A stretch of 64,000 nt of DNA, from assembly GCF_004015795.1 (NCBI RefSeq), contig NZ_ML137222.1, positions 14,865 to 78,864 on the forward strand, given 5' to 3'. This document shows positions 16,980 through 26,011 of the stretch, one piece after another (position 1 is the first letter of the stretch; each line of letters starts with the position of its first letter). This DNA is from Falsirhodobacter deserti (GTDB taxonomy: Bacteria > Pseudomonadota > Alphaproteobacteria > Rhodobacterales > Rhodobacteraceae). Position numbers and translations under genes: made by a program. The notes under the pieces were generated by a model. The model saw only the letters and a list, made by a program, of their open reading frames with translations. It made no database searches and had not been told where the DNA came from.

Positions 16980-17947
16980 TCACGCGGCAACTTGGGATGC
17001 GGCTTCTGGCCTTTGCGGCGCTGGTGGCGCTGATCGGACTGGCCTTCTGGTCGCAATCGGCGGCCTTCGCCTCGGGCGGGAACCTGCGGTCGCTGATGCG
17101 CCACATGTCGGTGCAGGGGCTGGCCGCGCTTGGCCTGACCTTCGTCATCGTCGTGCGCCATTTCGATCTGAGCTTTCCGGGCGTCGCTTCCATGGGGGCG
17201 ATGACGCTGGGCTGGCTGATCGCCGCGGGGATGCCCCTGCCGGTTGCCATCGGCGGCGGGCTGGCGGTGGGCCTTGCCTTCGGGCTTGTGAACGGCTTCG
17301 CCATCGCGCGGCTGGGGCTGCCCGACATCGTGACAACAATCGCCACGGGCGGCCTCGCCATCGGGTTTTCCTATTTCTATTCCAACGGAACCTCCATCTC
17401 GCAGAACTTCTTCATGTCGGGCATTCTTGACCTGAACGACCGCAAGATCCTGGGGCTGGACATGCCGTTCGCCATCCTGATGGGAACGGCCCTGATGGGG
17501 GCGATCCTGTTGCACGCGTCCCGTCTGGGGGCCGGCTTTTACGCCACGGGCGAGAATCCCGTCTCAGCACGCTTTTCCGGTGTGCCGACGCGCCTGCTGA
17601 TCGTTCTGGCCTTTGCGTTGTCGGGTATGATGGCGTGTCTTGCGATCACGCTTCTGGTCGCCTCGTCCGGCGCGGCGAACGTGACGGCAGGCAACCAGCT
17701 TCTGATGCCGGCCTTCGCCGCCGTCTATCTGGGGGCTGCGCTGTTCGGACGCCCTTCGATCGGGGCGACATTGGCGGGAACGCTGCTGATGTCGATGATG
17801 CTTAACGGCTTCACGCTTCTGGCGATCCCCTACTACTACTCCGATGCCATCGTCAGCACGGTGCTGATCACGGCCATCGCCATCTTTGATCCGCGCGTCT
17901 CGGCTTTGCTGCGGGGCGCGGTCCGCCGGAAAGGGGCATCCGCATGA
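16976..17947 (+). CDS. CUT2-type sugar ABC transporter permease 1
   Basis: RbsC-like inner-membrane permease, 323 residues, with about 8-10 hydrophobic segments starting LLAFAALVALIGLAFW. BPD_transp_2 motifs are visible: GLAALGLTFVIVVRHFDLSFPGVASMGAM near 45-70, FGLVNGFAIARLGLPDIVTTIATGG near 100-125, and the cytoplasmic EAA-like loop ATGENPVSARFSGVP near 185-200. It overlaps both neighbours by 4 bases. A heterodimer with permease 2 is expected because CUT2 operons with two permeases usually encode both halves. Confidence 0.92.
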   Translation: MITRQLGMRLLAFAALVALIGLAFWSQSAAFASGGNLRSLMRHMSVQGLAALGLTFVIVVRHFDLSFPGVASMGAMTLGWLIAAGMPLPVAIGGGLAVGLAFGLVNGFAIARLGLPDIVTTIATGGLAIGFSYFYSNGTSISQNFFMSGILDLNDRKILGLDMPFAILMGTALMGAILLHASRLGAGFYATGENPVSARFSGVPTRLLIVLAFALSGMMACLAITLLVASSGAANVTAGNQLLMPAFAAVYLGAALFGRPSIGATLAGTLLMSMMLNGFTLLAIPYYYSDAIVSTVLITAIAIFDPRVSALLRGAVRRKGASA

Positions 17948-18927
17948 CCGACATCATATCCACTGCGCCCCGCATCCGGCAGGGCCACAACAGCAGGGAA
18001 GTGCTGATGCGCTACGCCTTCTTTCTTCTGGTCCTCGTGGTCTTCGTGACCTTCGCCATCCTGCGGCCCACCTTCGTGACGCCGGGCAACATCCACGGGA
18101 TGCTGATGTCGGCCTCCATTGCCGGGCTGATGTTTCTTGGCCTGACATGGCTGATCGCGGCAGGAGAGATCGACGTCAGCTTCATGTCGGTCGCTGCGCT
18201 GTCGAACATGGTCGTAGCGGGGCTTGTTGTGGACGGGGCAGGCTGGGGCGTTGCGGTTCTGGGCGGGCTGGGGGCGGGGGTCGTCTTCGGGCTGCTGAAT
18301 GCAACGCTGGTTGCCGTGCTGCGGCTGCCTGCGCTGGTCATCACGATCGCCACCGGGGCGCTTGCCGCTTCCGTGGCGGCGGCGATCGGGCAGGGCACGT
18401 CCATTGCTTTGTCGCATACAGGATTCGTGGGCGATCTTCTGGGACTTCGGGTGGGCGTGCTGCCCCTGATCGCCGTCATCGTCGGCGCGCTTTACGCCGC
18501 AAGCTGGTTCGTGCAGGAGCGGCTGGTCTTTGGCCACTACATCTATGCGATGGAACAGAACCGCGCCGCCGTCGTGGAGGCGGGCGTTCCGGTCAACCGG
18601 ATGCTGTTCCTGCTGTTTGTGCTGTCGGGTGTCGTTTCCTCCTTCGCGGGGGTGCTGCTTGCGGCGAACCTGTCGTCCGGGCAACCTTATCTGGGAACGT
18701 CCTACTTTCTTGACGGGCTGACGGCGGTTCTGCTGGGCGGCATGGCGCTGAAGCTGGGCAAGCCGAACGTCATCGGCACCCTGACCGCCACGATTTTCCT
18801 GATCGGCCTTCTGAACGGCGCGGCCCTGCTGGGCTGGACCGACAGCGAACGGCAGATCGTGCGCGGCAGCCTGCTGCTGATCGGCGTCGGCCTTGTTGTC
18901 TTCGCCCGCACCCGCCGCAAAGCATGA
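17944..18927 (+). CDS. CUT2-type sugar ABC transporter permease 2
   Basis: Second RbsC-like permease, 327 residues. A cytoplasmic N-terminal tail of about 20 residues precedes YAFFLLVLVVFVTFAIL. The hallmark GLTWLIAAGEIDVSFMSVAALSNM is at about 60-83, LLNATLVAVLRLPALVITIATG at about 117-138, and the loop YAMEQNRAAVVEAGVPVNRM near 200. It is paralogous to the preceding gene but clearly diverged. It is last of the importer genes; the aldo/keto reductase follows by 11 bases. Confidence 0.92.
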   Translation: MTDIISTAPRIRQGHNSREVLMRYAFFLLVLVVFVTFAILRPTFVTPGNIHGMLMSASIAGLMFLGLTWLIAAGEIDVSFMSVAALSNMVVAGLVVDGAGWGVAVLGGLGAGVVFGLLNATLVAVLRLPALVITIATGALAASVAAAIGQGTSIALSHTGFVGDLLGLRVGVLPLIAVIVGALYAASWFVQERLVFGHYIYAMEQNRAAVVEAGVPVNRMLFLLFVLSGVVSSFAGVLLAANLSSGQPYLGTSYFLDGLTAVLLGGMALKLGKPNVIGTLTATIFLIGLLNGAALLGWTDSERQIVRGSLLLIGVGLVVFARTRRKA

Positions 18928-18938
18928 AAGGACACATG

Positions 18939-19958
18939 ATGAAAGCGACGACCCGCCGCACCGTTGGCACCACCGGGCTGGAGGTGACAGCCCTTGGCAT
19001 CGGATCGGCCCCGTTGGGCGGGCTTTACGCCGACGTTCCCGCCGCGCAAGCGCTGGAGATGCTGGAAACCGCATGGGATCTTGGTATCCGCTATTTCGAC
19101 ACGGCGCCGATGTATGGCCTGACCCGGTCCGAACATCTGGTCGGGCACACCCTGCGCGAGCGTGACGGCAGCCATGTCCTGTCCACCAAGGTTGGTCGGC
19201 TGATGACCACCGAACGCGCCGGCCGCAAGCTGCCGCCTGCGCCGCCGAAGAACCCGCTTGATCCCGGCTGGTGGAACGGGCTGCCGTTCCGCGAGGTCTT
19301 CGATTACAGCTATGACGGCGTGATGCGCAGCTTCGACGACAGCCAGCAGAGGCTGGGCATGGACCGGATCGACCTGCTGTTTGTTCATGACATCGGGCGG
19401 GTGACGCATGGCGATCTTCACGACCATCACTGGAATGCACTGACCAAAGGCGGCGGCTTCCGGGCCCTGCAGGAACTGAAGGCCGCCGGCGACATCAAGG
19501 GCTTTGGCCTTGGCGTGAACGAATGGGAAGTCATTCGCGATGCGCTTGAGGAGACGGATCTGGACTGTTCGATGCTGGCGGGCCGCTACTCGCTGCTGGA
19601 CCGCGATGCCGCGGACAGCTTCCTGCCGCTGGCGCAACGACGGGGCGTCGCCCTGGTGGTGGCGGGCGTCTACAACTCTGGCATTCTGGCGGCGCCCAAG
19701 GGCGGGCGCAGGAAGTTCAACTATGCCGATGCCGATCCCGCGATCGTGGCCAAGGTGGAGGCGCTGCGCGCCGTCTGCGACGGATATGACGTTCCGCTGG
19801 CCGCTGCAGCCATCCGCTTTCCGATGCGCCATCCCGCCGTCACCTGCGTCGTGATCGGCGCGAAGACGGCCACCCAGCTGCGCCAGAACGTCGAATGGTT
19901 CGACACCGATCTGCCCGAGGCGATCTGGTCCGACCTCGACCGTGCCCTTGACCTGTAG
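18939..19958 (+). CDS. aldo/keto reductase, probable L-fucose dehydrogenase type
   Basis: NAD(P)-dependent oxidoreductase of the AKR barrel fold, 339 residues. I prefer the ATG at 18939 (AAAGGA 6 bases upstream) over 18924 and 18936. Motifs: FDTAPMYGLTRSEHLVG (catalytic Asp and Tyr), LSTKVGRLM (catalytic Lys), LLFVHDIGR (catalytic His). The insert with PPKNPLDPGWWNGLPFREVFDYSYDG is characteristic of the L-fucose / D-threo-aldose 1-dehydrogenase and pyridoxal 4-dehydrogenase branch. Followed by a mutarotase and a lactonase, the natural reading is oxidation of a free aldose at C1 to its lactone. Confidence 0.87.
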   Translation: MKATTRRTVGTTGLEVTALGIGSAPLGGLYADVPAAQALEMLETAWDLGIRYFDTAPMYGLTRSEHLVGHTLRERDGSHVLSTKVGRLMTTERAGRKLPPAPPKNPLDPGWWNGLPFREVFDYSYDGVMRSFDDSQQRLGMDRIDLLFVHDIGRVTHGDLHDHHWNALTKGGGFRALQELKAAGDIKGFGLGVNEWEVIRDALEETDLDCSMLAGRYSLLDRDAADSFLPLAQRRGVALVVAGVYNSGILAAPKGGRRKFNYADADPAIVAKVEALRAVCDGYDVPLAAAAIRFPMRHPAVTCVVIGAKTATQLRQNVEWFDTDLPEAIWSDLDRALDL

Positions 19959-19967
19959 GAGACAACG

Positions 19968-20387
19968 ATGCTGAAGACGATCAACCCCCTGCTGACCGGC
20001 GAGCTGCTGGCGATCCTGTCCGACATGGGCCACGGGGATGAGCTGGTGATCACCGACGCCAACTTCCCCGCGGCCGCTGTGGCCCAACGCCTGGTCCGCC
20101 TGCCGGTCAGTGCGACCGACGTGGTCGATGCGGTGCTGTCGGTGTTGCCGCTGGACGATTTCGTGCCCGCACCCTCGGCCGCGATGGACGCGCCGGACGG
20201 TCGCCCCGCAATCTATGCCGATTTCGAGGCTGCGATGAACAAAGCCGAAGGCCGCGAGGTGGAGCTGGAGCTGATCGATCGCTTCGCCTTCTATGATCGG
20301 GCCAAGTCGGCCTATGCCGTCATCGCGACGGGCGAACGCCGCCTTTATGCAAACATCATTCTGAAGAAGGGCGTCCTGCGGACGTAA
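19968..20387 (+). CDS. fucU: RbsD/FucU-family sugar mutarotase
   Basis: Cytoplasmic anomerase that speeds alpha/beta conversion of a free sugar, 139 residues, the normal FucU size. The family signature is at the N-terminus: LLTGELLAILSDMGHGDELVITDANFPA, with the His-Asp pair in GHGDE. The FucU-like C-terminus is YAVIATGERRLYANIILKKGV, with the Tyr, Asn and Lys of the active site. It follows the dehydrogenase by 9 bases and precedes the lactonase by 4 bases. It is the main reason to favour L-fucose as substrate, though FucU homologues also serve other 6-deoxy- or aldohexoses. Confidence 0.9.
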   Translation: MLKTINPLLTGELLAILSDMGHGDELVITDANFPAAAVAQRLVRLPVSATDVVDAVLSVLPLDDFVPAPSAAMDAPDGRPAIYADFEAAMNKAEGREVELELIDRFAFYDRAKSAYAVIATGERRLYANIILKKGVLRT

Positions 20388-20391
20388 GGCC

Positions 20392-21216
20392 ATGCTTGAC
20401 GCACATCAGCATTTCTGGACTGTCGCCCGTGGTGATTACGGGTGGATGAGCCCTGACTCTGCCACGCTTTATCGGGATTACGGGCCGGAGGATCTGCAAC
20501 CGTTGATGCGGAAGGCGGGGATCGAACGGACCATCCTTGTTCAAGCCGCCGAGACCGAGGCAGAAACCGACTTTCTTCTTGATATCGCGGCACGAACCGA
20601 CTTCGTTGCGGGGGTGGTGGGCTGGATCGACATGTTCGCGGCGAATTTCCCGGCCCGGTTCGATCACTATTCCCGGCAGCCGAAATGGGTCGGGCTGCGT
20701 CCCATGCTTCAGGAACATGATCCCGAACGGATTCATGATCCGCTGTTTCGCACCAATCTTGCCGAGGTGGCGCGCCGCCGCATCCCCTTCGACATCCTGA
20801 TCTTTCCGCGCCATCTTCCCGCGATGGTGGAGGCGGTTCGCGCGGCGCCCGGGCTTCACGCGATCCTTGATCATATCGCAAAGCCCGACATGACAGGGCC
20901 GCTTGATGAAGGCTGGCTGAAGGGCATCAGGGAGCTTGCCAGCGTGCCGGGCCTGCACTGCAAGATCTCTGGCCTTGTGACAGAAGCGGGCGAGGATTGG
21001 ACGGTGGACCGCCTGCGCCCCTTCGTCGATCAAGTCGCAGATGCGTTCGGTCCGGACAGGCTGGTTTTCGGATCAGACTGGCCCGTTTGCACCCTGGCCG
21101 CGACGCATGAACAAGTTGTCAATGCAGCGAAAGAGATGTTGGCAAGCCGCTTCGGCCCTGAAGAGTTGACCCGCATCATGGAAACGAACGGATTGCGTTT
21201 TTATGGGGTTCTTTAG
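20392..21216 (+). CDS. amidohydrolase-family lactonase, probable L-fuconolactonase
   Basis: Metal-dependent hydrolase of the amidohydrolase_2 (PF04909-like) group, 274 residues. It shows LDAHQHFWT at residues 2-10 with the HxH metal ligands, LVQAAETEAETDFLL, a central HAILDHIAKPD His, and the terminal FGSDWPVC catalytic Asp. L-fuconolactonase and related sugar lactonases have this architecture, and the preceding dehydrogenase and mutarotase support opening of L-fucono-1,5-lactone. Its TAG stop is immediately fused to the IS5 remnant (TAGGGTCAGG), so the operon end may have been cut by the insertion, though the FYG ending is normal. Confidence 0.88.
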   Translation: MLDAHQHFWTVARGDYGWMSPDSATLYRDYGPEDLQPLMRKAGIERTILVQAAETEAETDFLLDIAARTDFVAGVVGWIDMFAANFPARFDHYSRQPKWVGLRPMLQEHDPERIHDPLFRTNLAEVARRRIPFDILIFPRHLPAMVEAVRAAPGLHAILDHIAKPDMTGPLDEGWLKGIRELASVPGLHCKISGLVTEAGEDWTVDRLRPFVDQVADAFGPDRLVFGSDWPVCTLAATHEQVVNAAKEMLASRFGPEELTRIMETNGLRFYGVL

Positions 21217-21560
21217 GGTCAGGAACCGTTCTCGGGTCATAGCCAGAACATGACGGCAGCGGCGAAAGCGACGGCGGAGAAGGACGCCCCGGGGCACCGG
21301 TCGTAACGGGTTGCAGCCCTGCGCCAATCCATCAGTCGGCCGAACATGATCTCGATTTGGTTGCGGCGTTTGTAACGACGCTTGTCGTGAGTGATGGTCT
21401 TTCGGCGCGACTTCGGCCTGGAATGCAGGGCCTGATCCCCTTGTTTTTCAGGGCGTCGCGAAACCAGTCCGCATCATATCCACGGTCCGCCAGCAGCCAG
21501 TCTGCTGCGCGGCGATGAGCCAAAAGTGACTGCGGCGCGTTGTGCAGCGATCCCGCGGGC
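21215..21560 (-). pseudogene. IS5-family transposase remnant
   Basis: C-terminal part of an IS5 (IS427-type) transposase on the minus strand, separated into frames: WLLADRGYDADWFRDALKNKGIRPCIPG near 21440-21520, then the frame-shifted equivalent of KRRYKRRNQIEIMFGRL and DWRRAATRYDRCP near 21280-21400. The left tip AGGGTCAGGA matches the terminal repeat of the fuller copy at 33822. The N-terminal two thirds are gone. It is more diverged than the copies at 29588 and 33822. Confidence 0.8.
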
Positions 21561-21644
21561 AGGTGGCCAGATCCTCCCACCAGTCCTTTGGTTTCCGGAA
21601 GGGCGTGCAGCTTCTGCCCTTTCGAACTTGTCATACGCGGTGTG

Positions 21645-21671
21645 ATCTCCACGATATCTCCACGATATCTC
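21645..21671 (+). repeat. tandem 11-bp repeat upstream of efflux operon
   Basis: ATCTCCACGAT occurs twice without gap (21645-21655, 21656-21666) followed by a partial third ATCTC. It lies about 60-85 bases before the adaptor start. Tandem 11-mers at this place suit binding of an OmpR-type regulator such as the one encoded in the operon, but binding is inferred. Confidence 0.5.
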
Positions 21672-21730
21672 GGCGGTTCTTCCACCGGCGGATGCCATCT
21701 GCCCTCGGTGTGAAATCGACGGGACGCACC

Positions 21731-22888
21731 ATGACACGCCGAAATTTCTTGATTCTCTGCTTCCTCGGGCTGATGGCCGTGACGCTGACGCTGTTCCAGT
21801 TCGGGAGCCGCCCCGACGCCGCATCTGAGGAGACCACGGTGGAAACCGCGGCCCTGTTGACCGTCGTGACACTGAAGCCAGAGCGGGTCGTGCTTGAGAG
21901 CGAATATTCCGGCCGCATCTCGGCCCGGCGGCGGGTGGAGATTCGTCCGCAGGTCGGTGGCCTCATCCTGGAGCGCCACGTCGAGGAAGGCACCCATGTC
22001 TCTGCCGGGGACGTGCTGTTTCGCATCGACCCGGCGTCGCTGCAGGCCGAGCTTGCCGTGGCGGAGGCTGCGCTGAAGCGGGCGGAAAGCGCCACGGACC
22101 ATGCCCGCCGTGCCGTCGAACGCTCGGATTCCTTGCTCGCCAAGAACGCCGTCAGCGCGCAGGGCAACGATACCGCCCACAACGATCTGCGGCTTGCGAT
22201 GGCCGGTGTTGCGGAAGCGCGCGCCTTGGTGGAGCGCAGGCGCCTCGACCTTGATTTCGCGACGCTGCGCTCCCCGATCGGCGGCTATGTCGCGGCGGGC
22301 ATCGCGGATGTCGGGGAGCTGGTCACGGTTGGCGGCGAGAAGGCTCTCGCGGTGGTGCAGGACCTGGAGACCGTCTATGTTGACCTGCGCTTGCCGGTCG
22401 ACGATCTGGACTCGGTCCTGATGGCCACCGAAGAGGGGCTGGGGCCGGTGACGATAGAAAACGATCGTGGCACGGCAGCACCGCTTGTGGGCGCTTTGAA
22501 ATCCTCGGATGTCATCGTTGATCCGGCCACGGGGTTTGTCAGCGTCCGTATCGAGGCCGCAAACCCAAAGCTTGCCCTGCTGCCGGGCATGTTCGTCCGC
22601 GCGAAGCTTCCGCGAGGGGTGGTGCCCGATGCCCTGCTGGTGCCGGAGGACGCGGTTCTGCGCACCGCAGACGGGGGGGCGCAGCTTGTCGTCGTCTCCC
22701 CCGGGGGCGAAGCCACCCGCCGCGATGTGACCTTGGGCGAGCGCGTCGGCAACCGCGTCATCGTCACCTCCGGCCTGACTCCGGGAGAGATCGCAGTGGT
22801 GCGTGGGCAGGACCGCGTGCCCGAGGGCGTGACGGTCGCGGCTGTTTCTCGCCCCGCCGATGCCTCCCCGTCAGACGCCCAATTCTGA
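21731..22888 (+). CDS. RND efflux periplasmic adaptor (MFP, HlyD family)
   Basis: Membrane-fusion subunit that bridges an RND pump to an outer-membrane channel, 385 residues. The ATG at 21731 gives an N-terminal anchor/signal (NFLILCFLGLMAVTLTLF). The lipoyl half-motifs are YSGRISARRRVEIRPQVGGLI and VEEGTHVSAGDVLFRIDP (about 60-100). An alpha-hairpin follows (about 105-165), with DFATLRSPIGGYVA closing the lipoyl domain, then the beta-barrel with LPGMFVRAKLP and a membrane-proximal domain. It begins a chain of five coupled genes; no outer-membrane factor is encoded nearby. Confidence 0.92.
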   Translation: MTRRNFLILCFLGLMAVTLTLFQFGSRPDAASEETTVETAALLTVVTLKPERVVLESEYSGRISARRRVEIRPQVGGLILERHVEEGTHVSAGDVLFRIDPASLQAELAVAEAALKRAESATDHARRAVERSDSLLAKNAVSAQGNDTAHNDLRLAMAGVAEARALVERRRLDLDFATLRSPIGGYVAAGIADVGELVTVGGEKALAVVQDLETVYVDLRLPVDDLDSVLMATEEGLGPVTIENDRGTAAPLVGALKSSDVIVDPATGFVSVRIEAANPKLALLPGMFVRAKLPRGVVPDALLVPEDAVLRTADGGAQLVVVSPGGEATRRDVTLGERVGNRVIVTSGLTPGEIAVVRGQDRVPEGVTVAAVSRPADASPSDAQF

Positions 22889-22900
22889 AAAGCGAACAAA

Positions 22901-25900
22901 ATGGCCCAGTTCTTCATCCTGCGCCCGGTCTTTGCCTGGGTGATTGCGATCTTCATCGCGCTTGCGGGGATTGTCGCGATCCCGCACCTGCCGGTGGCAC
23001 GGTTCCCCGAAATCGCGCCGCCCAGCGTCAGCATCTTCACGAGCTATCCGGGGGCCGACGCGCAGACCGTCAGCAACAGTGTGGTGCGGCCGATCGAGAA
23101 GGAGCTCTCCAGCGTCAAGAACGTTCTCTACTACGAATCCAGCGTCGACGCGACGGGCGGGGCAACCATCTCGGTCACGTTCACTCCTGGAACCAATGTC
23201 GAGATGGCGCAGGTCGAGGTGCAGAACAGGCTGAAGAACGCCGAGGCCCTGCTGCCCGACCCTGTGCGGCGCGCGGGCCTGGGGGTCGAGGCGGCGGATT
23301 CGGGCTTCCTGATGGTCATCACGCTCAGGTCCAAGACCGGTGTGACGGACGAGTTGAGCCTGGGCGAGTATCTCAATCGCAACCTCGGCGAAGAACTGAA
23401 GCGCATACCCGGTGTCGGGCGCGTGCAGCAGTTCGGATCGGATCGCGCGCTGCGGGTCTGGGTCGATCCGGCGAAGCTCGCGGCCTACGGTCTGACCATG
23501 TCCGATGTCACCGCGGCCATCGCGCGCGAGAACGCGCAGGCCGCGCCCGGCCGGGTGGGCGATGACCCGACGGTGCCGGGCACCCGGACTTCGACCCCTC
23601 TGGCGATTCAAGGCCAGTTGACCTCGCCCGAAGCCTTTGCCGCAATCCCCCTGCGCGCCAAGTCCGACGGCGGGCGCCTCGTGCTGGGCGATGTCGCACG
23701 GCTGACACTGGGTGCGCAGACCACGGCCTTCAGCGTCAGCAGCAACGGCAAGGCGGCGGCGGCCGCCGCTGTCCAGATGTCGCCCGGCGCCAATGCCGTC
23801 CGCACCTCCGCCGCCATTGAGAAACGGCTGGAAGAGCTGCGGTTTGCCATGCCCGAGGACTTGGAGGTCTCGATCTCCTACAACACCGCGCCCTTCGTGA
23901 AGGTATCGATCTCGAAGGTGATCCACACGCTGATCGAGGCGATGGTGCTGGTTTTCGCGGTGATGCTGCTGTTCCTGCAGAACCTTCGCTACACGTTGAT
24001 CCCGACCATCGTCGCGCCTATCGCCCTTCTCGGCACCTTCGCGGTGATGTGGCTGGCGGGATACTCCATCAACGTGCTGACCATGTTCGGCATGGTGCTG
24101 GCCATCGGCATCATCGTCGACGACGCCATCATCGTGGTTGAATCCGTGGAACGGATCATGTCTCGGCAGGGCCTGTCGCCGAAAGAGGCGACGCAGCAGG
24201 CGATGCGCGAGATCACCGGGGCGATTGTCGGCACTACGCTGGTCCTGACCGCCGTCTTCATCCCGATGGGGCTGGCCAGCGGATCCGTCGGTGCGATCTA
24301 CAAACAGTTCACGCTGTCGATGGCTGTGTCGATCCTTCTGTCCTCCGTCCTCGCCCTGACGCTGACGCCTGCACTCTGCGCCACGCTGCTGCACCCGGTG
24401 ACGGACCATCGCAAGGCCCGTGGCGTTTTCGGCTGGTTCAACCGCAAGTTCGACACGCTGACGAAAACCTACACTGGCTGGGTCGCCTGGACCCTGCGCC
24501 GTGGCGGGCGGATGTTCGTGCTCTATCTCGCGCTGATCGCGGTCCTGGGCGTTGCCTACACGCGGATCCCGACCTCTTTCGTCCCCGAAGAGGACCAGGG
24601 TAACTTCATGGCCATGTTCGAACTGCCCGCAGGCGCCACAGCAGAGCGCACCCGCGACGTGATCGCCGCCTACGAGGCGCATATCGCAACCCGTTCCAAC
24701 ATCGTCGAGAACACGGTGATCCTCGGGTTCGGGTTCTCGGGTTCGGGGCCGAATGCAGCGCAGGCCTTCACCAGCATGAAAGACTGGGATAAGCGCACGA
24801 CCAGCGTGGACGAAGAGATCGCCGCGGCCGAGGCGGCGATGGCGGATATACCCGAAGGGACGGCCATGATCATGAAACCGCCGGCGATCGAGTCGCTGGG
24901 CACGACATCGGGCTTTTCGCTGCGGCTTGAAGACCGAGCCAATGCAGGCCCTGCTGCGCTGAAAGCGGCGGAAGACCAGCTGATCGCCGCGGCCGAGGCC
25001 AGCCCGCTGCTGTCAGGTGTGATGAGTGAGGGTCTGCCTGACGGCATGAGCATCGCGCTCAGGATTGACCGCGAGAAAGCAACGGCGCTCGGGCTGGGGT
25101 TCGACGTGATCAGCGACACGATCGGGACCGCAGTGGGGTCAACCTACGTGAACGACTTCCCCTATCGGGGGCGGATGCAACAGGTGATCGTGCAGGCCGA
25201 GGCCGCGGCGCGGATGCATGTCGAGGACGTGCTGCGGCTCGAGGTGCGCAATGCCGAAGGCAGCATGGTGCCGCTGTCGGAGGTCATCACCCCGGTCTGG
25301 GAACCCAGGCCCTCGCAGCTGGACCGCAACAACGGCTATCCGGCCGCGCGGATCTCGGGCGAGGCGGCGAACGGCGTGTCGAGCGGTGCGGCCATGGCCG
25401 AGATGGAGCGTCTGGCCAAGGCGCTGCCGCAGGGGTTTGCCGTGGAGTGGACCGGGCAGTCGCTGCAGGAAAAGCAGTCGGCCAACCAGGCGCCCATGCT
25501 GATGGCGGCCTCTATGCTTATCGTCTTTCTCGTGCTGGCGGCGCTCTATGAAAGCTGGTCGGTGCCCTTCGCGGTGATGCTCGTGGTGCCTTTGGGTATT
25601 CTCGGCGCCGTGACTGCCGTGCTGCTGCGCGGCGCGGACAACGACGTGTTCTTCAAGGTGGGGCTGGTGACCATCATCGGTCTTTCGGCCAAGAACGCGA
25701 TCCTGATGGTGGAGTACGCCCGTCACATGCGCGAGCGTGGGATCGGGCTCCATCGCGCGATCCTGCAGGCTGCGCGCCTTCGGTTGCGGCCAATTCTGAT
25801 GACCTCGCTGGCCTTCATCCTTGGCGTCGTTCCGCTTGTGACCGCGAAGGGCGCCGCGTCCGAAATCCAGAACGCGATCGGCACGGGCGTCTTCGGCGGC

Positions 25901-26011
25901 ATGATCTCGGCCACGGTTCTGGCCGTGTTCTTCGTGCCCGTGCTTTATGTCGCTGTCAGCCGCCTCGTTCCGGCGCCGGCACGTGACACGCTCCAAGAGG
26001 TTGCCGCATGA
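22901..26011 (+). CDS. RND efflux transporter (AcrB/HAE1 type)
   Basis: Proton-driven inner-membrane exporter, 1036 residues, full HAE1 length. FFILRPVFAWVIAIFIALAG is the first membrane helix. The proton-relay pair D407-D408 lies in GIIVDDAIIVVE, exactly at the AcrB positions, and the matching Lys-type residue is expected in GLSAKNAILMVEYA near 930. The large periplasmic loops (about 40-335, 560-865) contain porter motifs such as SYPGADAQTV and GVGRVQQFGS. It starts 12 bases after the adaptor and its stop overlaps the response-regulator start. Substrate cannot be read from the sequence. Confidence 0.94.
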   Translation: MAQFFILRPVFAWVIAIFIALAGIVAIPHLPVARFPEIAPPSVSIFTSYPGADAQTVSNSVVRPIEKELSSVKNVLYYESSVDATGGATISVTFTPGTNVEMAQVEVQNRLKNAEALLPDPVRRAGLGVEAADSGFLMVITLRSKTGVTDELSLGEYLNRNLGEELKRIPGVGRVQQFGSDRALRVWVDPAKLAAYGLTMSDVTAAIARENAQAAPGRVGDDPTVPGTRTSTPLAIQGQLTSPEAFAAIPLRAKSDGGRLVLGDVARLTLGAQTTAFSVSSNGKAAAAAAVQMSPGANAVRTSAAIEKRLEELRFAMPEDLEVSISYNTAPFVKVSISKVIHTLIEAMVLVFAVMLLFLQNLRYTLIPTIVAPIALLGTFAVMWLAGYSINVLTMFGMVLAIGIIVDDAIIVVESVERIMSRQGLSPKEATQQAMREITGAIVGTTLVLTAVFIPMGLASGSVGAIYKQFTLSMAVSILLSSVLALTLTPALCATLLHPVTDHRKARGVFGWFNRKFDTLTKTYTGWVAWTLRRGGRMFVLYLALIAVLGVAYTRIPTSFVPEEDQGNFMAMFELPAGATAERTRDVIAAYEAHIATRSNIVENTVILGFGFSGSGPNAAQAFTSMKDWDKRTTSVDEEIAAAEAAMADIPEGTAMIMKPPAIESLGTTSGFSLRLEDRANAGPAALKAAEDQLIAAAEASPLLSGVMSEGLPDGMSIALRIDREKATALGLGFDVISDTIGTAVGSTYVNDFPYRGRMQQVIVQAEAAARMHVEDVLRLEVRNAEGSMVPLSEVITPVWEPRPSQLDRNNGYPAARISGEAANGVSSGAAMAEMERLAKALPQGFAVEWTGQSLQEKQSANQAPMLMAASMLIVFLVLAALYESWSVPFAVMLVVPLGILGAVTAVLLRGADNDVFFKVGLVTIIGLSAKNAILMVEYARHMRERGIGLHRAILQAARLRLRPILMTSLAFILGVVPLVTAKGAASEIQNAIGTGVFGGMISATVLAVFFVPVLYVAVSRLVPAPARDTLQEVAA

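Noticed and set aside
22871..24682. 603-codon minus-strand ORF opposite the RND pump
   Set aside because: Low-complexity His/Gln/Asp-rich shadow of the transporter codons.
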